Positions 50,693-60,229 of a stretch of 64,000 nucleotides of DNA are shown here, piece by piece. Position 1 is the first letter of the stretch; the number at the start of each line of letters is the position of its first letter. Both the position numbers and the translations under genes were made by a program. Source of the stretch: CBDDBH01 sp965225625 (lineage in GTDB: Bacteria; Pseudomonadota; Gammaproteobacteria; JADZEE01). The notes beneath the pieces were generated by a model. The model worked only from the letters and a program-made list of their open reading frames with translations. It ran no database searches and had not been told where the DNA came from. The stretch covers positions 248,001 to 312,000 of the forward strand of contig CBDDBH010000031.1 in NCBI GenBank assembly GCA_965225625.1, written 5' to 3'.

Positions 50693-51853
50693 TCACTGGT
50701 TTTCTGCCGCGATTCGAACTGAATTTTCTTTAGCCGCTTTGGCAGCATAGGCAAGAAACGGAAAACTCAATACCACACATACCAACATATTCCATCCCAA
50801 ACTTGTATAACCGCCCCACTGAGTAAGGAACCCGCCGAGCAGCGGGCCGGTTGCACCGGTCAGCATGAACATCCCGCCTACTGCTGTGGCACAGCCACCT
50901 TGCGGATCGAGTTCTGCCGCAATGCCCAGCAGATACGGCATGACGAAGTAGACACATACGATCTGCCCGAACGCCGCGACCATGTAGATCCATCCGCTGG
51001 TCGAATGACTCAGAAACATGGTGATAATAACGTTCAAAATCAAGGCAACCGTCAACGCACGCATACGCGCCACGCGTTGGCTTAGCCACGCCGCGGCGCC
51101 GGCACCCAGGAAACCGCCCACCGCCCAACTTGCAACCGAGGCGCTCAACATTTGCGGGCTGAGCTCGGTACGCTCCCCAAGCTGCAGCAGAAATGCCCAG
51201 GTTGCGCCGTCGGCGCTGCCCCAAATCAGCATCGCCAACAGCACTGCATAAGCGCTTGGGCTATTCAGAGCACCACTTGGAGCACTCGCCTCAGCCGCGG
51301 CAGGTATGTGGAGTAAAGCCGGGATAAACAGCAGACACACGAATGCCAAAGCCGCAAATACACCCACGTGTCCGTAACTGCGGCCGATAATAGATAACAG
51401 CGCGAGAAAACACATCGAGAAGACTATATTTACCGCATTTACTTGCGCGTAGCCGCGATCAGGATGACGGAATCCTGCGATCACTGCATTGGCGACCGCG
51501 ATCACACAGCCCTCGCCAATGCCTGCGATCAGACGCGCAAGCGCCACGGTCGCCAGCGTTGTCACACCGGCCGTGGCGCCGTTGCCGGCTAAAGTGAGTA
51601 CGCCACCGATGATACACAACCGCCGCAAGGGAAATCGACTAATGCGAGGAGCCAACGCGAATGATGTAATCGCGACCGCGACAATTTCCAGCGATGCGAG
51701 CAGTCCGGCGGAACTCGCTGAAAGATTGAGATCTTTAATAAACGAGTTAATGATTTCAGGTTGTGAACTCCAGCCCAAAAAGGCGATGCAGTAAGCGCAG
51801 ATGACGGCGATAAGCAGCCACAAACCACCAGGTTTCGTCGTTTGATTATTCAT
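50693..51853 (-). CDS. MFS transporter
   Basis: The ATG at 51853 gives 386 aa with about 12 hydrophobic segments. The first is LWLLIAVICAYCIAFLGW; MFS-like charged loops follow (for example ALAPRISRFPLRRLCII between TM2 and TM3 and AAAWLSQRVARMRALTVALI between the halves). The longer frame upstream lacks a ribosome site and overlaps the crotonase leader. It probably serves uptake for the Rieske/RidA genes on the same strand 65 bases downstream; the substrate is unknown. Confidence 0.83.
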   Translation of the reverse strand: MNNQTTKPGGLWLLIAVICAYCIAFLGWSSQPEIINSFIKDLNLSASSAGLLASLEIVAVAITSFALAPRISRFPLRRLCIIGGVLTLAGNGATAGVTTLATVALARLIAGIGEGCVIAVANAVIAGFRHPDRGYAQVNAVNIVFSMCFLALLSIIGRSYGHVGVFAALAFVCLLFIPALLHIPAAAEASAPSGALNSPSAYAVLLAMLIWGSADGATWAFLLQLGERTELSPQMLSASVASWAVGGFLGAGAAAWLSQRVARMRALTVALILNVIITMFLSHSTSGWIYMVAAFGQIVCVYFVMPYLLGIAAELDPQGGCATAVGGMFMLTGATGPLLGGFLTQWGGYTSLGWNMLVCVVLSFPFLAYAAKAAKENSVRIAAENQ

Positions 51854-51970
51854 GCCGTGCTTGTGAACTGGCCCCAAGCTAGTATAAGTCTCATAGATAA
51901 ATTCAGCGAACGCGTTGCTGCCAAACCCGCCTGTGCGGCGCATGCTGTCGGAAATTTGCAGGAGCAGTTG

Positions 51971-52768
51971 ATGAACGACCTGGTAACCATACATAAGGAC
52001 GCCGGTATCGCTGACGTACGATTAAATCGCCCGGACAAATATAACGCGCTCAACCTGGATATGTTCAAAGCCATTATTGCGGCTGGCGAAAGCCTGTTGG
52101 ATGCCAACGATATCCGCGCGGTCGTACTTTCAGGCAACGGCAAGGGCTTTTGCGCCGGTCTGGATTTCGAAAGTTTTCAGGACATAATCAATGGCAACGG
52201 ACTCGGACCGTTGTTGGGACGAGGGCGACGACCGGAGAACTTCTTCCAGAACACGGCCTATATCTGGAAACGCTTACCGATGCCGGTGATCGCCGCGGTG
52301 CACGGTGTCGCCTACGGCGGCGGCTGCCAGATTGCGCTGGGCGCCGACATACGGATCGCCGCACCGAAGGCGAGATTATCGGTGATGGAAATCAAATGGG
52401 GTCTGATCCCGGATATGGCCATCACCCAGACGCTGTGTGATCTGGTGCGCCTGGACGTCGCCAAGGACCTCACCTATTCGGGGCGTATTATCAGTGGTAT
52501 CGAGGCCGCAGAATTAGGGCTCGTCACACGCACTGCCGACGACCCACTGCAAGCCGCTCTGGATCTGGCTGCCGAGATAGCAGCAAAGTCGCCGCACGCG
52601 GTGCGCGCGACGAAGCAGTTGCTGGATGCGGGCTGGCGCATGGACGCTGCAGCGAGTCTGCCGCTGGAAGCTGCACTGCAAAAACAACTGATTGCCTCGG
52701 CAAACCAGCGCGAGGCGGTACAGGCGAATTTCGAAAAGCGCGCGCCACGCTTCGAGGATCCGGATTAG
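51971..52768 (+). CDS. Crotonase/enoyl-CoA hydratase family protein
   Basis: The ATG at 51971 follows AGGAG, giving 265 aa. The crotonase oxyanion-hole segments are SGNGKGFCAGLDFESFQ and AVHGVAYGGGCQIALGADIR, and LGLVTRTADDP is also typical. The catalytic Glu position near KWGLIPDMAIT is not the standard double Glu, so this could be a hydratase, isomerase or thioesterase-like crotonase. It is divergent from the MFS gene and could hydrate crotonyl-CoA made by the sodium pump, though nothing specific ties it there. Confidence 0.87.
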   Translation: MNDLVTIHKDAGIADVRLNRPDKYNALNLDMFKAIIAAGESLLDANDIRAVVLSGNGKGFCAGLDFESFQDIINGNGLGPLLGRGRRPENFFQNTAYIWKRLPMPVIAAVHGVAYGGGCQIALGADIRIAAPKARLSVMEIKWGLIPDMAITQTLCDLVRLDVAKDLTYSGRIISGIEAAELGLVTRTADDPLQAALDLAAEIAAKSPHAVRATKQLLDAGWRMDAAASLPLEAALQKQLIASANQREAVQANFEKRAPRFEDPD

Positions 52769-52805
52769 CACCAACGCGCAATCGGCGCGTCAGCGTCGCT
52801 AGCAA

Positions 52806-54179
52806 TCAATGCGCCGTCGGGATCGGCGCTGCGAAAAAGTCCCAGAAAACCCAAAACGCAATCGTTGAAGTAATCAGCGTCACCAGCATCGCCGGCGAAC
52901 CCTTGCGGAACCATAAGCCCGGCGTTATCGCCAGGCTCGGGTCGTTTTCCTGACGCGCCAGCCGTTCGGAAATGGTGACGATGAACACGTTCGCGGTGGA
53001 GCCAATGTGCGTGCCGTTACCACCCATGCCCACGCCTATGGCCACACCCCACCACAGAGGCGCAACGTTGATGCCCTGGGCGTCCAAACCGAGAATGATG
53101 GGGATAATCGCCGCGGTAAATGGAATGTTGTCGATCATTGCAGACAATACCGCGGCCACCCACATCAGCAAGATGGTCGCGGTTTTCAAGTCTTCCTGTA
53201 CGAAGGGCGTAATGTACTGACCGAGGTACATGAGAAATTGGCTGTGTTCGACACCGCCGACCACGATGAACAGCGAAATGAAAAACACCAGCAGCGAAAT
53301 CTCGACGTGCTCGAAGGTGCGGTCCATCTCGACCCGTCGGGAAACCAAGGTCAAGGCCGTCATCCCAAGCGCTGCCACAAACCAGGGCTCCCAGCCCAAT
53401 TGGTGGTGCACCATGAACAGAATGACCATGCCGCCCAAAATGATGAGCGAGGCGTTCCAGACTTTCTTGTTGGCCAGTTCCGGTGTTTCATAGGTAACAT
53501 CGGCCGGCTTAGCAGCCAACTCTTTGCGGAACACAAACTTCAACACTAACAACACCGCCAACCAGGCCACCGATACCGGGGGGATCATGCGCTCGGCGAA
53601 CGCGTTGAACGAAATGTTAGCGGCGGATCCGATCATCAGATTCGGCGGGTCCCCGACCAGCGTCGCGACGCCGCCGGTATTCGCTAACAAAGCCGCCGCC
53701 AAAAGATAAGGGACCGGCGTTATCTTCTGTGCCTGGGCGATGAGGATGATCAGTGGTCCGAAGATGACCACCGTGGTGACGTTGTCCAGCAGCAGCGACA
53801 AACCCGTGACCGCGGTGCCGAGCAGCACCATCAACAGATACATGCGTCCATGACTGAACTCGGCGATCTGGTAGGCCATGCGCTGAAAACCGCCCGTCGG
53901 GATCATGATGGACACGACCGTCATCATCGCGCCCAGCAGGAAAACCACGTTCCAATCGATGGCCGCGAGAGCGCCGTCCGGCGAATAAAACCCCCAGATC
54001 TGCCCGGCAACCACCATTGAGACCGCGCCCGCCGCCGCGACCTTGACGCGCTCCATACCGTGGATCTTTTCAGCAAAGATGGCAATGAAGGTGATGGCCA
54101 GGATCGTGCCCGAAACCACCATGGCATCCGTTAACGCGAGTGTCTCGGTTACCAATTCTGGTACGTGGGGAGTAGCCAT
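52806..54179 (-). CDS. SLC13/ArsB/NhaD superfamily permease
   Basis: A 457-aa inner-membrane transporter with about 11-12 hydrophobic segments in an inverted repeat. The two hairpin signatures of the ion-transporter superfamily are GGVATLVGDPPNLMIGSAAN and GMGGNGTHIGSTANVFIVT. Sequence is close to the permease group sharing features with arsenite/antiporter proteins and with dicarboxylate carriers. It could move a Na+-coupled organic anion or exchange Na+ for protons, either of which would suit a cell with a Na+-pumping decarboxylase. It is convergent with the crotonase gene. Confidence 0.85.
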   Translation of the reverse strand: MATPHVPELVTETLALTDAMVVSGTILAITFIAIFAEKIHGMERVKVAAAGAVSMVVAGQIWGFYSPDGALAAIDWNVVFLLGAMMTVVSIMIPTGGFQRMAYQIAEFSHGRMYLLMVLLGTAVTGLSLLLDNVTTVVIFGPLIILIAQAQKITPVPYLLAAALLANTGGVATLVGDPPNLMIGSAANISFNAFAERMIPPVSVAWLAVLLVLKFVFRKELAAKPADVTYETPELANKKVWNASLIILGGMVILFMVHHQLGWEPWFVAALGMTALTLVSRRVEMDRTFEHVEISLLVFFISLFIVVGGVEHSQFLMYLGQYITPFVQEDLKTATILLMWVAAVLSAMIDNIPFTAAIIPIILGLDAQGINVAPLWWGVAIGVGMGGNGTHIGSTANVFIVTISERLARQENDPSLAITPGLWFRKGSPAMLVTLITSTIAFWVFWDFFAAPIPTAH

Positions 54180-54296
54180 ACGACGGTTCCCTCAATCAAC
54201 TCAATGTGTTTGGTTGCGGCAGCGGTGTTGGCTGCTACCCAAAAATGTCGGCAGCTTAGCCGCTCCCGCTGCGCCGTGCAAAAAAATCGATATGCG

Positions 54297-55280
54297 CTAG
54301 CCGCCCATGGTAAACATGATTTTGCCGCCCACGGCGGTTTGCCCGGCGTGGCGCAAAGCCGTTTCAACCGCCTCCAGCGGATAGGTAGCAGCGATATCGA
54401 CTAAAGCCTCGCCGCTCGCGAGGTTTTGCGCCAGCTGCCGATACATGTCGCGGGACGCGTCGCGGCCAAGCCGGGTAAGCTCAACCAGCAGCCAGAAACC
54501 GCGCGCCTGGATACCCCTAAAGCAGAACTGCTCTGGTTCAATTAGACAAGGTTGCCCACTCAACATGCCGTAGCTGACAAATGTGCCACCATCGGCAAGA
54601 CAGTCGCAAAGACGGCGCGTGATTTCGCCACCGATCGCATCGATGGCGAGCCGGATCTGGCCGTCTCCAACCGCGTTTCGAACCCGTTCCGGCAAATCAA
54701 CGCCATCGACAAGCACGACGTCAGCTCCGTCACTCTGCAACAACTCCGCCAGCGACTCCCGGCGAACGATATTGACTGTGTGGATGCCGCGAGCACGTGC
54801 ATACCGGATTAACTGACGACCTACGCCGGAGTTTGCCGCATCCTGGATGACCCAGTCCCCCGGTTGTAGCGCAACCATATCACGTAACAGCAAATGGGCC
54901 GTTGGCGGACCAATCCGCAATGTTGCTAGTTGCAGCACATCGATGTCGCTTGGCACCTCGAGCACAGTGTCGGCCTTTACTGTGCGTCTTTCGCTCCAGT
55001 TCTGTCGGGCTGGCATCATGACGCGCGCGCCTTCGACAATGTCTTTGACGCCTGTGCCTAGGGCAGTGACCCGACCAACAGCCTCTGCCCCGGGAGTTGT
55101 CGGCAACGGCGGCAGCTTACCGTAGCGGCCGGTGATTAAAAGCAGATCGGCGGGATTAATGGGACTCGCTTCGATACTGACGGTTACCTCGTCAGTAGCG
55201 GGTGCCGGCGGTTCCGGGACGTCCACACATTGGCAGACCTCGTGCGGCACACCGAAAGCGTTGAGCTGTACTATTTTCAT
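54297..55280 (-). CDS. MDR-family oxidoreductase (quinone reductase/ETR-like)
   Basis: A 327-aa zinc-independent medium-chain dehydrogenase. The N-terminal GroES-like part begins MKIVQLNAFGVPHEVCQC, with SPINPADLLLITGRYGKLP and TPGAEAVGRVTALGTGV. The NAD(P) loop is QDAANSGVGRQLIRYARARG, and the segment NIVRRESLAELLQ is typical of mitochondrial 2-enoyl-thioester reductase (MECR/Etr1). It could reduce an enoyl-CoA/ACP or a quinone. It is divergent from the cupin remnant. The pathway is unknown. Confidence 0.86.
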   Translation of the reverse strand: MKIVQLNAFGVPHEVCQCVDVPEPPAPATDEVTVSIEASPINPADLLLITGRYGKLPPLPTTPGAEAVGRVTALGTGVKDIVEGARVMMPARQNWSERRTVKADTVLEVPSDIDVLQLATLRIGPPTAHLLLRDMVALQPGDWVIQDAANSGVGRQLIRYARARGIHTVNIVRRESLAELLQSDGADVVLVDGVDLPERVRNAVGDGQIRLAIDAIGGEITRRLCDCLADGGTFVSYGMLSGQPCLIEPEQFCFRGIQARGFWLLVELTRLGRDASRDMYRQLAQNLASGEALVDIAATYPLEAVETALRHAGQTAVGGKIMFTMGG

Positions 55281-55351
55281 TGCGTCGCTCTAAATCTGTT
55301 ACCCGTGACTGACGCTGCAGAATATACAAACTCCTAGCCGGCTCCAAGGAC

Positions 55352-55552
55352 ATGCAGAGCGCGCATGATGAGGACGAGGTCTACTATGTGATTCAGGGGC
55401 GTGGGCGCATCCGCATTGAAGGCGCAGAGCCCATCGTCGAACCGGGCATGGTGCTGTATGTCAAGGCTGCCTCCGAGCACACCTTCTTCGAGATTGATGA
55501 GGATATGACTTTACTGGTCGTGTTCGGGGCCGGGATGCCGCGGGCGCGCTGA
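55352..55552 (+). pseudogene. Cupin domain remnant, probably 5'-truncated
   Basis: Sixty-six codons from an ATG encode the middle and end of a cupin (SAHDEDEVYYVIQGRGRIRI with metal-type His and Glu residues, then EPGMVLYVKAASEHTFFEID with a His). Family proteins are usually 105-130 aa. Upstream in frame the cupin-like reading continues for about 13 residues (IYKLLAGSKD) with no start codon before a stop at 55310. The N-terminal strand is therefore missing, or the start is unconventional. There is no ribosome site before 55352. Likely a truncated gene, its head lost at the boundary with the oxidoreductase promoter. Confidence 0.6.
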
Positions 55553-55562
55553 TTGCCAGGGG

Positions 55563-56174
55563 CTAATCGGGCATCCCAGCTAGCATAGCCTCCACCCATT
55601 CGGCACCGGCGCCCAGGCTGTCAAGCTCGGCACGTGCCTGTGCCTTGGTCTGAGTCATACACGGTATAACCTGCGGCGCTTCGTCATCATCGGGTTGGCA
55701 GGCAAACTCCAGCCGGATCCCATTGGGATCATAGAAGTAGATACCCAACAGTCCGGGAAGCTGCGGGATCACACCGCTGTGTGCAATGCCATTGTCGTTG
55801 AGACGCTGCTCAAGTTCGGCGAAGCGCTTGCGCGTCACGCTGAAAGCACAATGCTGCATACCGCCGATAGCGTTGCGGTTTGCCTGCGGTTCCGATTCTT
55901 CGGGGATCTCGAAAAACCCCAGGGTACTGTCGTTACCCATGTCAAAAAAGTAGTGCCGGATCTCCTCGTAGGGCGGGTTACCTCGATTCCTCGGACCCGT
56001 TCCAAGACCCCGTGGCACCTTCATCGCATGGATCAAGGGCATGCCAATCACGTTGACGTAGAAATCGATAGTTTGTTTAATGTCCGTGGTGGTCAACGCC
56101 AGATGATGCACGCCGCGTGTTGTCAGCGCCGACTCAGCGGCCGACGTCTGCGCGAATTTTTCGCTTTTACCCAT
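55563..56174 (-). CDS. VOC family protein (dioxygenase/glyoxalase-like)
   Basis: The ATG at 56174 is chosen because the upstream extension is not protein-like. The 203-aa product has one VOC unit pair: TRGVHHLALTTTDIKQTIDF with the first His, GGMQHCAFSVTRKRFAELEQ with a second, and FYDPNGIRLEFACQPDD with Glu, enough for a mononuclear metal site. A C-terminal helical tail of about 40 residues is extra. The reaction is unknown. It is divergent from the 2OG oxygenase gene with 76 bases between them. Confidence 0.85.
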   Translation of the reverse strand: MGKSEKFAQTSAAESALTTRGVHHLALTTTDIKQTIDFYVNVIGMPLIHAMKVPRGLGTGPRNRGNPPYEEIRHYFFDMGNDSTLGFFEIPEESEPQANRNAIGGMQHCAFSVTRKRFAELEQRLNDNGIAHSGVIPQLPGLLGIYFYDPNGIRLEFACQPDDDEAPQVIPCMTQTKAQARAELDSLGAGAEWVEAMLAGMPD

Positions 56175-56250
56175 GGATTGTATCCGCAAGGTTGTATCTG
56201 ATGATGAGAGTCTAGCACCGAGACTGTTCGACCATCTAGAATGCATCACG

Positions 56251-57186
56251 ATGAGCAGCACAGTCCCTCTGATTGACTTCGGACCTTTTATTGACGGTAG
56301 CAATAAGTCGGGCGTCGCCAATGCCATCGAGGCTGCGTGCCGCGACATCGGATTTCTAGTTCTCACCGGCCATGGGGTCGCCGCAGAGACGATTGCGCAA
56401 ATGAGTGCAATCTCGCAACGTTTTTTTGCGCTCGATGACACGGAAAAAATGCGTTATCACCTGCGTACCGACGCAAAGGGCTACATACCTTCCGGCGGTG
56501 AGACCCTGGAGCAGACCCTCGATAAAGAACAAAAAGCACCCAACCCCTACGAGGCCTTCGCCGTTGGGCCCCGCAGCAATGTGGCTGACGTCGACCTCAG
56601 TGACAACGTATGGCCGGAGCATCCTGCAGACCTGCGCAGAATTTGGATAACTTACTACCAGGCCCTGGAAACCCTGGCGACGCAATTGATGCGGGCGTTC
56701 GCGCTAGCACTGGGGCTCGACGAGCATCACTTCGACCAATTAATCGATCATCACGCGTCGTACCTGCGCGCAACCCATTATCCCGAACTCGCCACTCCAC
56801 TACCCGCGGGCCAGGTACGTGCCGGCGAGCACTGCGATTATGGCAGTCTGACGATACTGTGGACGCAAGCGCCAGGCTTGCAGATACAACAAGCCGGCCA
56901 ATGGCACGACGTTCCGGTTTTGGCCGAGGGTCTGATCGTCAATCTTGGCAATTTGATGGCAACCTGGACCAATGATCGTTGGCGCTCCACTCTGCATCGG
57001 GTCGTACCCTACTTCAACGACGGTGTAGCGCGGCAAAAATCGTCACTGGTGTTTTTCCATATCCCGAATTGGGACGCGCAAATTAGCTGCCTCCCTAACT
57101 GCATGGAGCCGGGAAACCCCGCGAAGTACCCGCCCGTTACAACGGGCGACTTCGTCATGGATCTCATCGCAAAACAGTACACGTGA
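56251..57186 (+). CDS. 2-oxoglutarate/Fe(II) oxygenase (IPNS-like)
   Basis: A 311-aa protein of the isopenicillin-N-synthase-like dioxygenase family; the ATG at 56251 begins MSSTVPLIDFGPFIDGSNKS, the standard N-terminal domain. The iron facial triad is His194 and Asp196 (GEHCDYGSLTIL) and His249 (STLHRVVPYF); 2-oxoglutarate would be bound by Arg261 and a nearby Ser (RQKSSLVFFH). Such enzymes hydroxylate or desaturate small molecules. The next gene overlaps its stop (GTGA), so it is translationally coupled to a medium-chain dehydrogenase that could oxidise the alcohol formed. Confidence 0.9.
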   Translation: MSSTVPLIDFGPFIDGSNKSGVANAIEAACRDIGFLVLTGHGVAAETIAQMSAISQRFFALDDTEKMRYHLRTDAKGYIPSGGETLEQTLDKEQKAPNPYEAFAVGPRSNVADVDLSDNVWPEHPADLRRIWITYYQALETLATQLMRAFALALGLDEHHFDQLIDHHASYLRATHYPELATPLPAGQVRAGEHCDYGSLTILWTQAPGLQIQQAGQWHDVPVLAEGLIVNLGNLMATWTNDRWRSTLHRVVPYFNDGVARQKSSLVFFHIPNWDAQISCLPNCMEPGNPAKYPPVTTGDFVMDLIAKQYT

Positions 57187-58175
57187 GCCAATCGAAACGG
57201 ATTATTTTCCCGGCTCGCGGTGAGGTCACGCTTGAGTCCTTTGAACTACCCTCACTGACACACAGCGATGTACTGGTGCGCGTTCGCTACTCTCTGATGA
57301 GCATCGGCACGGAAACCACAATACTCGATCAAAAATATGCGCCCGATTCACACTTCGCGCGCATGTTTTCCTTCCCCCAGTTGCAAACCGGCGTGCAATC
57401 GGTGGGCGAAGTCCTCCGTAAGGGCAACGCGGTCGAAGAATTCTCGTCTGGCGATATCGTCTACCTGCGTAAGGGTCACGCATCCCACATCGTGCACAGC
57501 GCGGCCGAGTGCTCGCCCATCCCGCGCGAAGTTTCGCTAAAAGCCGCAAGCTGGTGCGGACTGGCGAAAACAGCGTTTCGCGCTGTATGGGCGGCCCGGT
57601 TGGGACAAGCGACTACGCTATTGGTTATCGGCGCGGGTCCGGTGGGTCAAATGGTCATTCGTTGGGCTCATTCAGACGCAACATCAGTTATCGCGATCGC
57701 CGACGTGTCAGCTGAGCGCTTAAAACATGCACGCCGTGGTGGCGCCACGCTCACCTTCCAAGGCCAGGTTGCAGACTCCCTGGAGGCCATCGCCAAAATC
57801 AACGAGGGCCATGGCCCTGACGTCGTCATCGACAGCACCGGCAATCCGGCAGCATTCAGCGCGGCACTGGCTGCCGCTGCTCGTTACGGCACCGTGATAT
57901 TACTCGGCGATACCGGCTACCCAGGCAAACAATGCCTGACGTCGGATGCCATGATGAAAGGTCTGACCATCATCGCGACGCACGACAGCCACGACCGCGA
58001 CGACTGGACGCAGCGCCGCGTCGATCGCCTGTTTTTCGAGCGCGTGCTGGCCGGACAGTTTAAGTTGGACCAGCTCATCACGCACGAAATGCGCCCGGAG
58101 CAATGCACGCAGGCCTATAAACTGGCGAACGAACAGCGCGATTCAGTAATGGGAATTTTGTTCGACTGGGGCTGA
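57183..58175 (+). CDS. Zinc-type alcohol dehydrogenase (MDR family)
   Basis: A 330-aa medium-chain dehydrogenase starting from a GTG that overlaps the stop of the oxygenase gene. It has the GroES-like start (RVRYSLMSIGTETTILD, VGEVLRKGNAVEEFSSGDIV) and the nucleotide loop LVIGAGPVGQMVIRWAH. The usual catalytic-zinc Cys and His residues (GHE motif) are not evident, so it may be zinc-free, like bacteriochlorophyllide/polyketide-type MDR enzymes. It probably oxidises the product of the coupled 2OG oxygenase. Confidence 0.86.
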   Translation: MSQSKRIIFPARGEVTLESFELPSLTHSDVLVRVRYSLMSIGTETTILDQKYAPDSHFARMFSFPQLQTGVQSVGEVLRKGNAVEEFSSGDIVYLRKGHASHIVHSAAECSPIPREVSLKAASWCGLAKTAFRAVWAARLGQATTLLVIGAGPVGQMVIRWAHSDATSVIAIADVSAERLKHARRGGATLTFQGQVADSLEAIAKINEGHGPDVVIDSTGNPAAFSAALAAAARYGTVILLGDTGYPGKQCLTSDAMMKGLTIIATHDSHDRDDWTQRRVDRLFFERVLAGQFKLDQLITHEMRPEQCTQAYKLANEQRDSVMGILFDWG

Positions 58176-58228
58176 GCGATTTCTAAAGAACGACGCGCGC
58201 GCCAAATCTTAAAAGACTGAGGCTCCCC

Positions 58229-59504
58229 TCAGTTGAATTGGATGACGATGATGGTTTGATCGTCAACAATCTCGGCGTCCTTTATATGCGCTGACAGTGC
58301 TGCACGTATTTGCGCCAGCACGTCATAGGCATCGCCGGCCGGTTTCGCAACTGCCTGCATGAGACGCTTCAGTCCGAATTGCGCGCGATCGGGCGCACGC
58401 GCTTCCGTTACTCCATCGGTATAAAACACAATAATGTCGCCGATATCCAGGCGGGTTTCGCTCTGCGACCATTGGTAATCGCGTAGCACGCGTAGCGGGA
58501 TCTCCTGATTCACCGGAAATTCGATACAGCCCTCACGTCCTGCCTGGCGCCAAATTGGCGGCGGATGCCCGGCGCAGGTGTGCCGCAGCAGACGATCGAA
58601 CGGATTGAAAGTACAAAACATCGCGGTTAAGAAACTGGCGCGCGGCTTGCGCGTAAACATGTAGCGATTAACGTAGTTCGCTACCGTATGTGAACCAGGA
58701 TTTTCCGCGATCTCTCGACTGCCGCTGAGGGTTCTCATAATCGCATCCAACATAGCCGCTTCTACCGCAGCGGCCGGTCCATGACCGGACACATCCGCGA
58801 TGCCCAGGCTGAATTACATCCCCTTCTTGCGGCCGCCGCTCCTCGGGCGTTTGTCCGGTGAGTTTCGAAACATCGTAGTAGTCACCGCCCGCTAAGCGGA
58901 ACGCCTGGGTAAACACGGCGAATTTAGCGCCCTTAATGTCTTCCAAGTGATCCGGCCGCAGCAGTTCCTGCAATCTCGCAATCTCCTCCAACTCACCCTG
59001 GATCCAACCTTGGGCGCGGATTAGCTCAGCGCGTTCGGCTTTGCGAAATAAACTGGTCGCGAGCAAGTTCAACTGCAATTGTTGCGCCTCGGAAATCTCA
59101 CTGTCGGCCGTCGCATCACCGAGCAGGAGAAAATCAAACTGAAAATAACCACCGAGTTCCCACGGCACACGCGCGATGCGTCCGGCATGCTCGAAAACGG
59201 CTGCAATGTCGGCTGCGCCCAAAAACCCGACAGTCTCCGCGGGCACCCAGGTATTAGGCTCAGGGATCTCTATCGAGCCTTCGTGCTCGGGCGTCGCCGT
59301 CAGGTCCAGCGGCATGGGAAGGTGCTCTTGACCGCCCGCATCGATGAGTGCGATCAGGACCAGGCGCTTATCAGCGCCATGCAAGGTTATCGCCAGACCT
59401 ACCTTACCGAACAAATCAGTTACCGCACGATGAATTTGAGTGCCGAGCGTATTCGAACTGATCGGCCGATTCGCGTGTTCTGCAATTGTCTGCAGGGCGT
59501 TCAT
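58229..59504 (-). pseudogene. SpoIIE-type (PP2C) phosphatase with a frameshift
   Basis: Two overlapping frames together make one serine phosphatase of the SpoIIE/RsbU class. The first (ATG at 59504) has a GAF-like sensor region and helical linker (LEEIARLQELLRPDHLEDIK) and reaches FAVFTQAFRLAGGDYYD, the first metal motif. The second resumes with ADVSGHGPAAAVEAAML and continues HTCAGHPPPIW, IIVFYTDGVTEAR and DDQTIIVIQFN. The frame slips at about 58811, where one extra base separates ...GDVI from SLGIADVSGHG. No slippery run or shift signal is visible. The gene is probably broken, or the base is a sequence error; with the base removed the protein is complete. Confidence 0.8.
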
Positions 59505-59797
59505 GTTTGCTCCGATTTCACCCGGCCAGCATACCCGAGAGCAAGGTGCACAGTGAAGAACATCGGACCGCAGAGAGCTCGCGGGTAAAATAGAGTTTGT
59601 GCATAACGGGACTGCGCCGTTGTGCGGAACGGCAAATACGCGATGGGCGATCACAATCATCCAAACCTTTATTATGGGCGCACCAGGAGAATGTGGAGTT
59701 GAGTGCGGCGGCGGCCGAAGCCGCGCAGCCTGCTGTTGACAAAAGATCCGTTTCGAGATCAAACGGTTACACTGATACCAGACTGGAAGAAAAAACT

Positions 59798-60196
59798 ATG
59801 ACAATCAAGAAAGAAACCGCGTCAATGGGTATGCCTTGGGAAGGCGAGATGTTTGGCATGATGCAGGGCGTGCGTGTGGGCGACACCATCCATCTGTCCG
59901 GCATGGTCAGTCATGACGATGACGGTAATATCCTCCATGCCGGCGATATGGCCGCACAGATGCGCCAGGCCTACGCCAACGTCAAGCAAATCCTGGCAAA
60001 ATTCGGCGCGACGATGGACAACATCGTCGATGAAACCATGTACGTTACAGACACCTCCATTGCGCTGCAGGTTGCCGGCCCGATCCGGCGTGAGGCGTTT
60101 GGCGGACAACCCGCATCGTGTAACACCCTGATAGGGATTTCGCATCTCGCGTTTCCCGAGCTCATGATCGAAGTTAAGTGCACGGCAAAATTGTGA
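59798..60196 (+). CDS. RidA family protein
   Basis: A 132-aa RidA/YjgF protein from the ATG at 59798 with GGAAGA upstream. It shows GVRVGDTIHLSGMVSHDDDG, QMRQAYANVKQILAKFGATM, VDETMYVTDTSIALQ and a C-terminal LIGISHLAFPELMIEVKCTA. It precedes an MFS transporter gene by 33 bases and the UbiD gene after it, suggesting a three-gene operon. It may clean up an enamine intermediate or serve an unrelated hydrolytic step. The 293 bases upstream hold no other gene. Confidence 0.86.
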   Translation: MTIKKETASMGMPWEGEMFGMMQGVRVGDTIHLSGMVSHDDDGNILHAGDMAAQMRQAYANVKQILAKFGATMDNIVDETMYVTDTSIALQVAGPIRREAFGGQPASCNTLIGISHLAFPELMIEVKCTAKL

Positions 60197-60229
60197 CTTT
60201 GCTGGCTACGAGGGTACGGTGAGATAAGA

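Noticed and set aside
58668..58830. Programmed frameshift in the phosphatase gene
   Set aside because: No slippery heptamer, internal ribosome site or clear stem follows the shift point; a mutation or sequence error is simpler.
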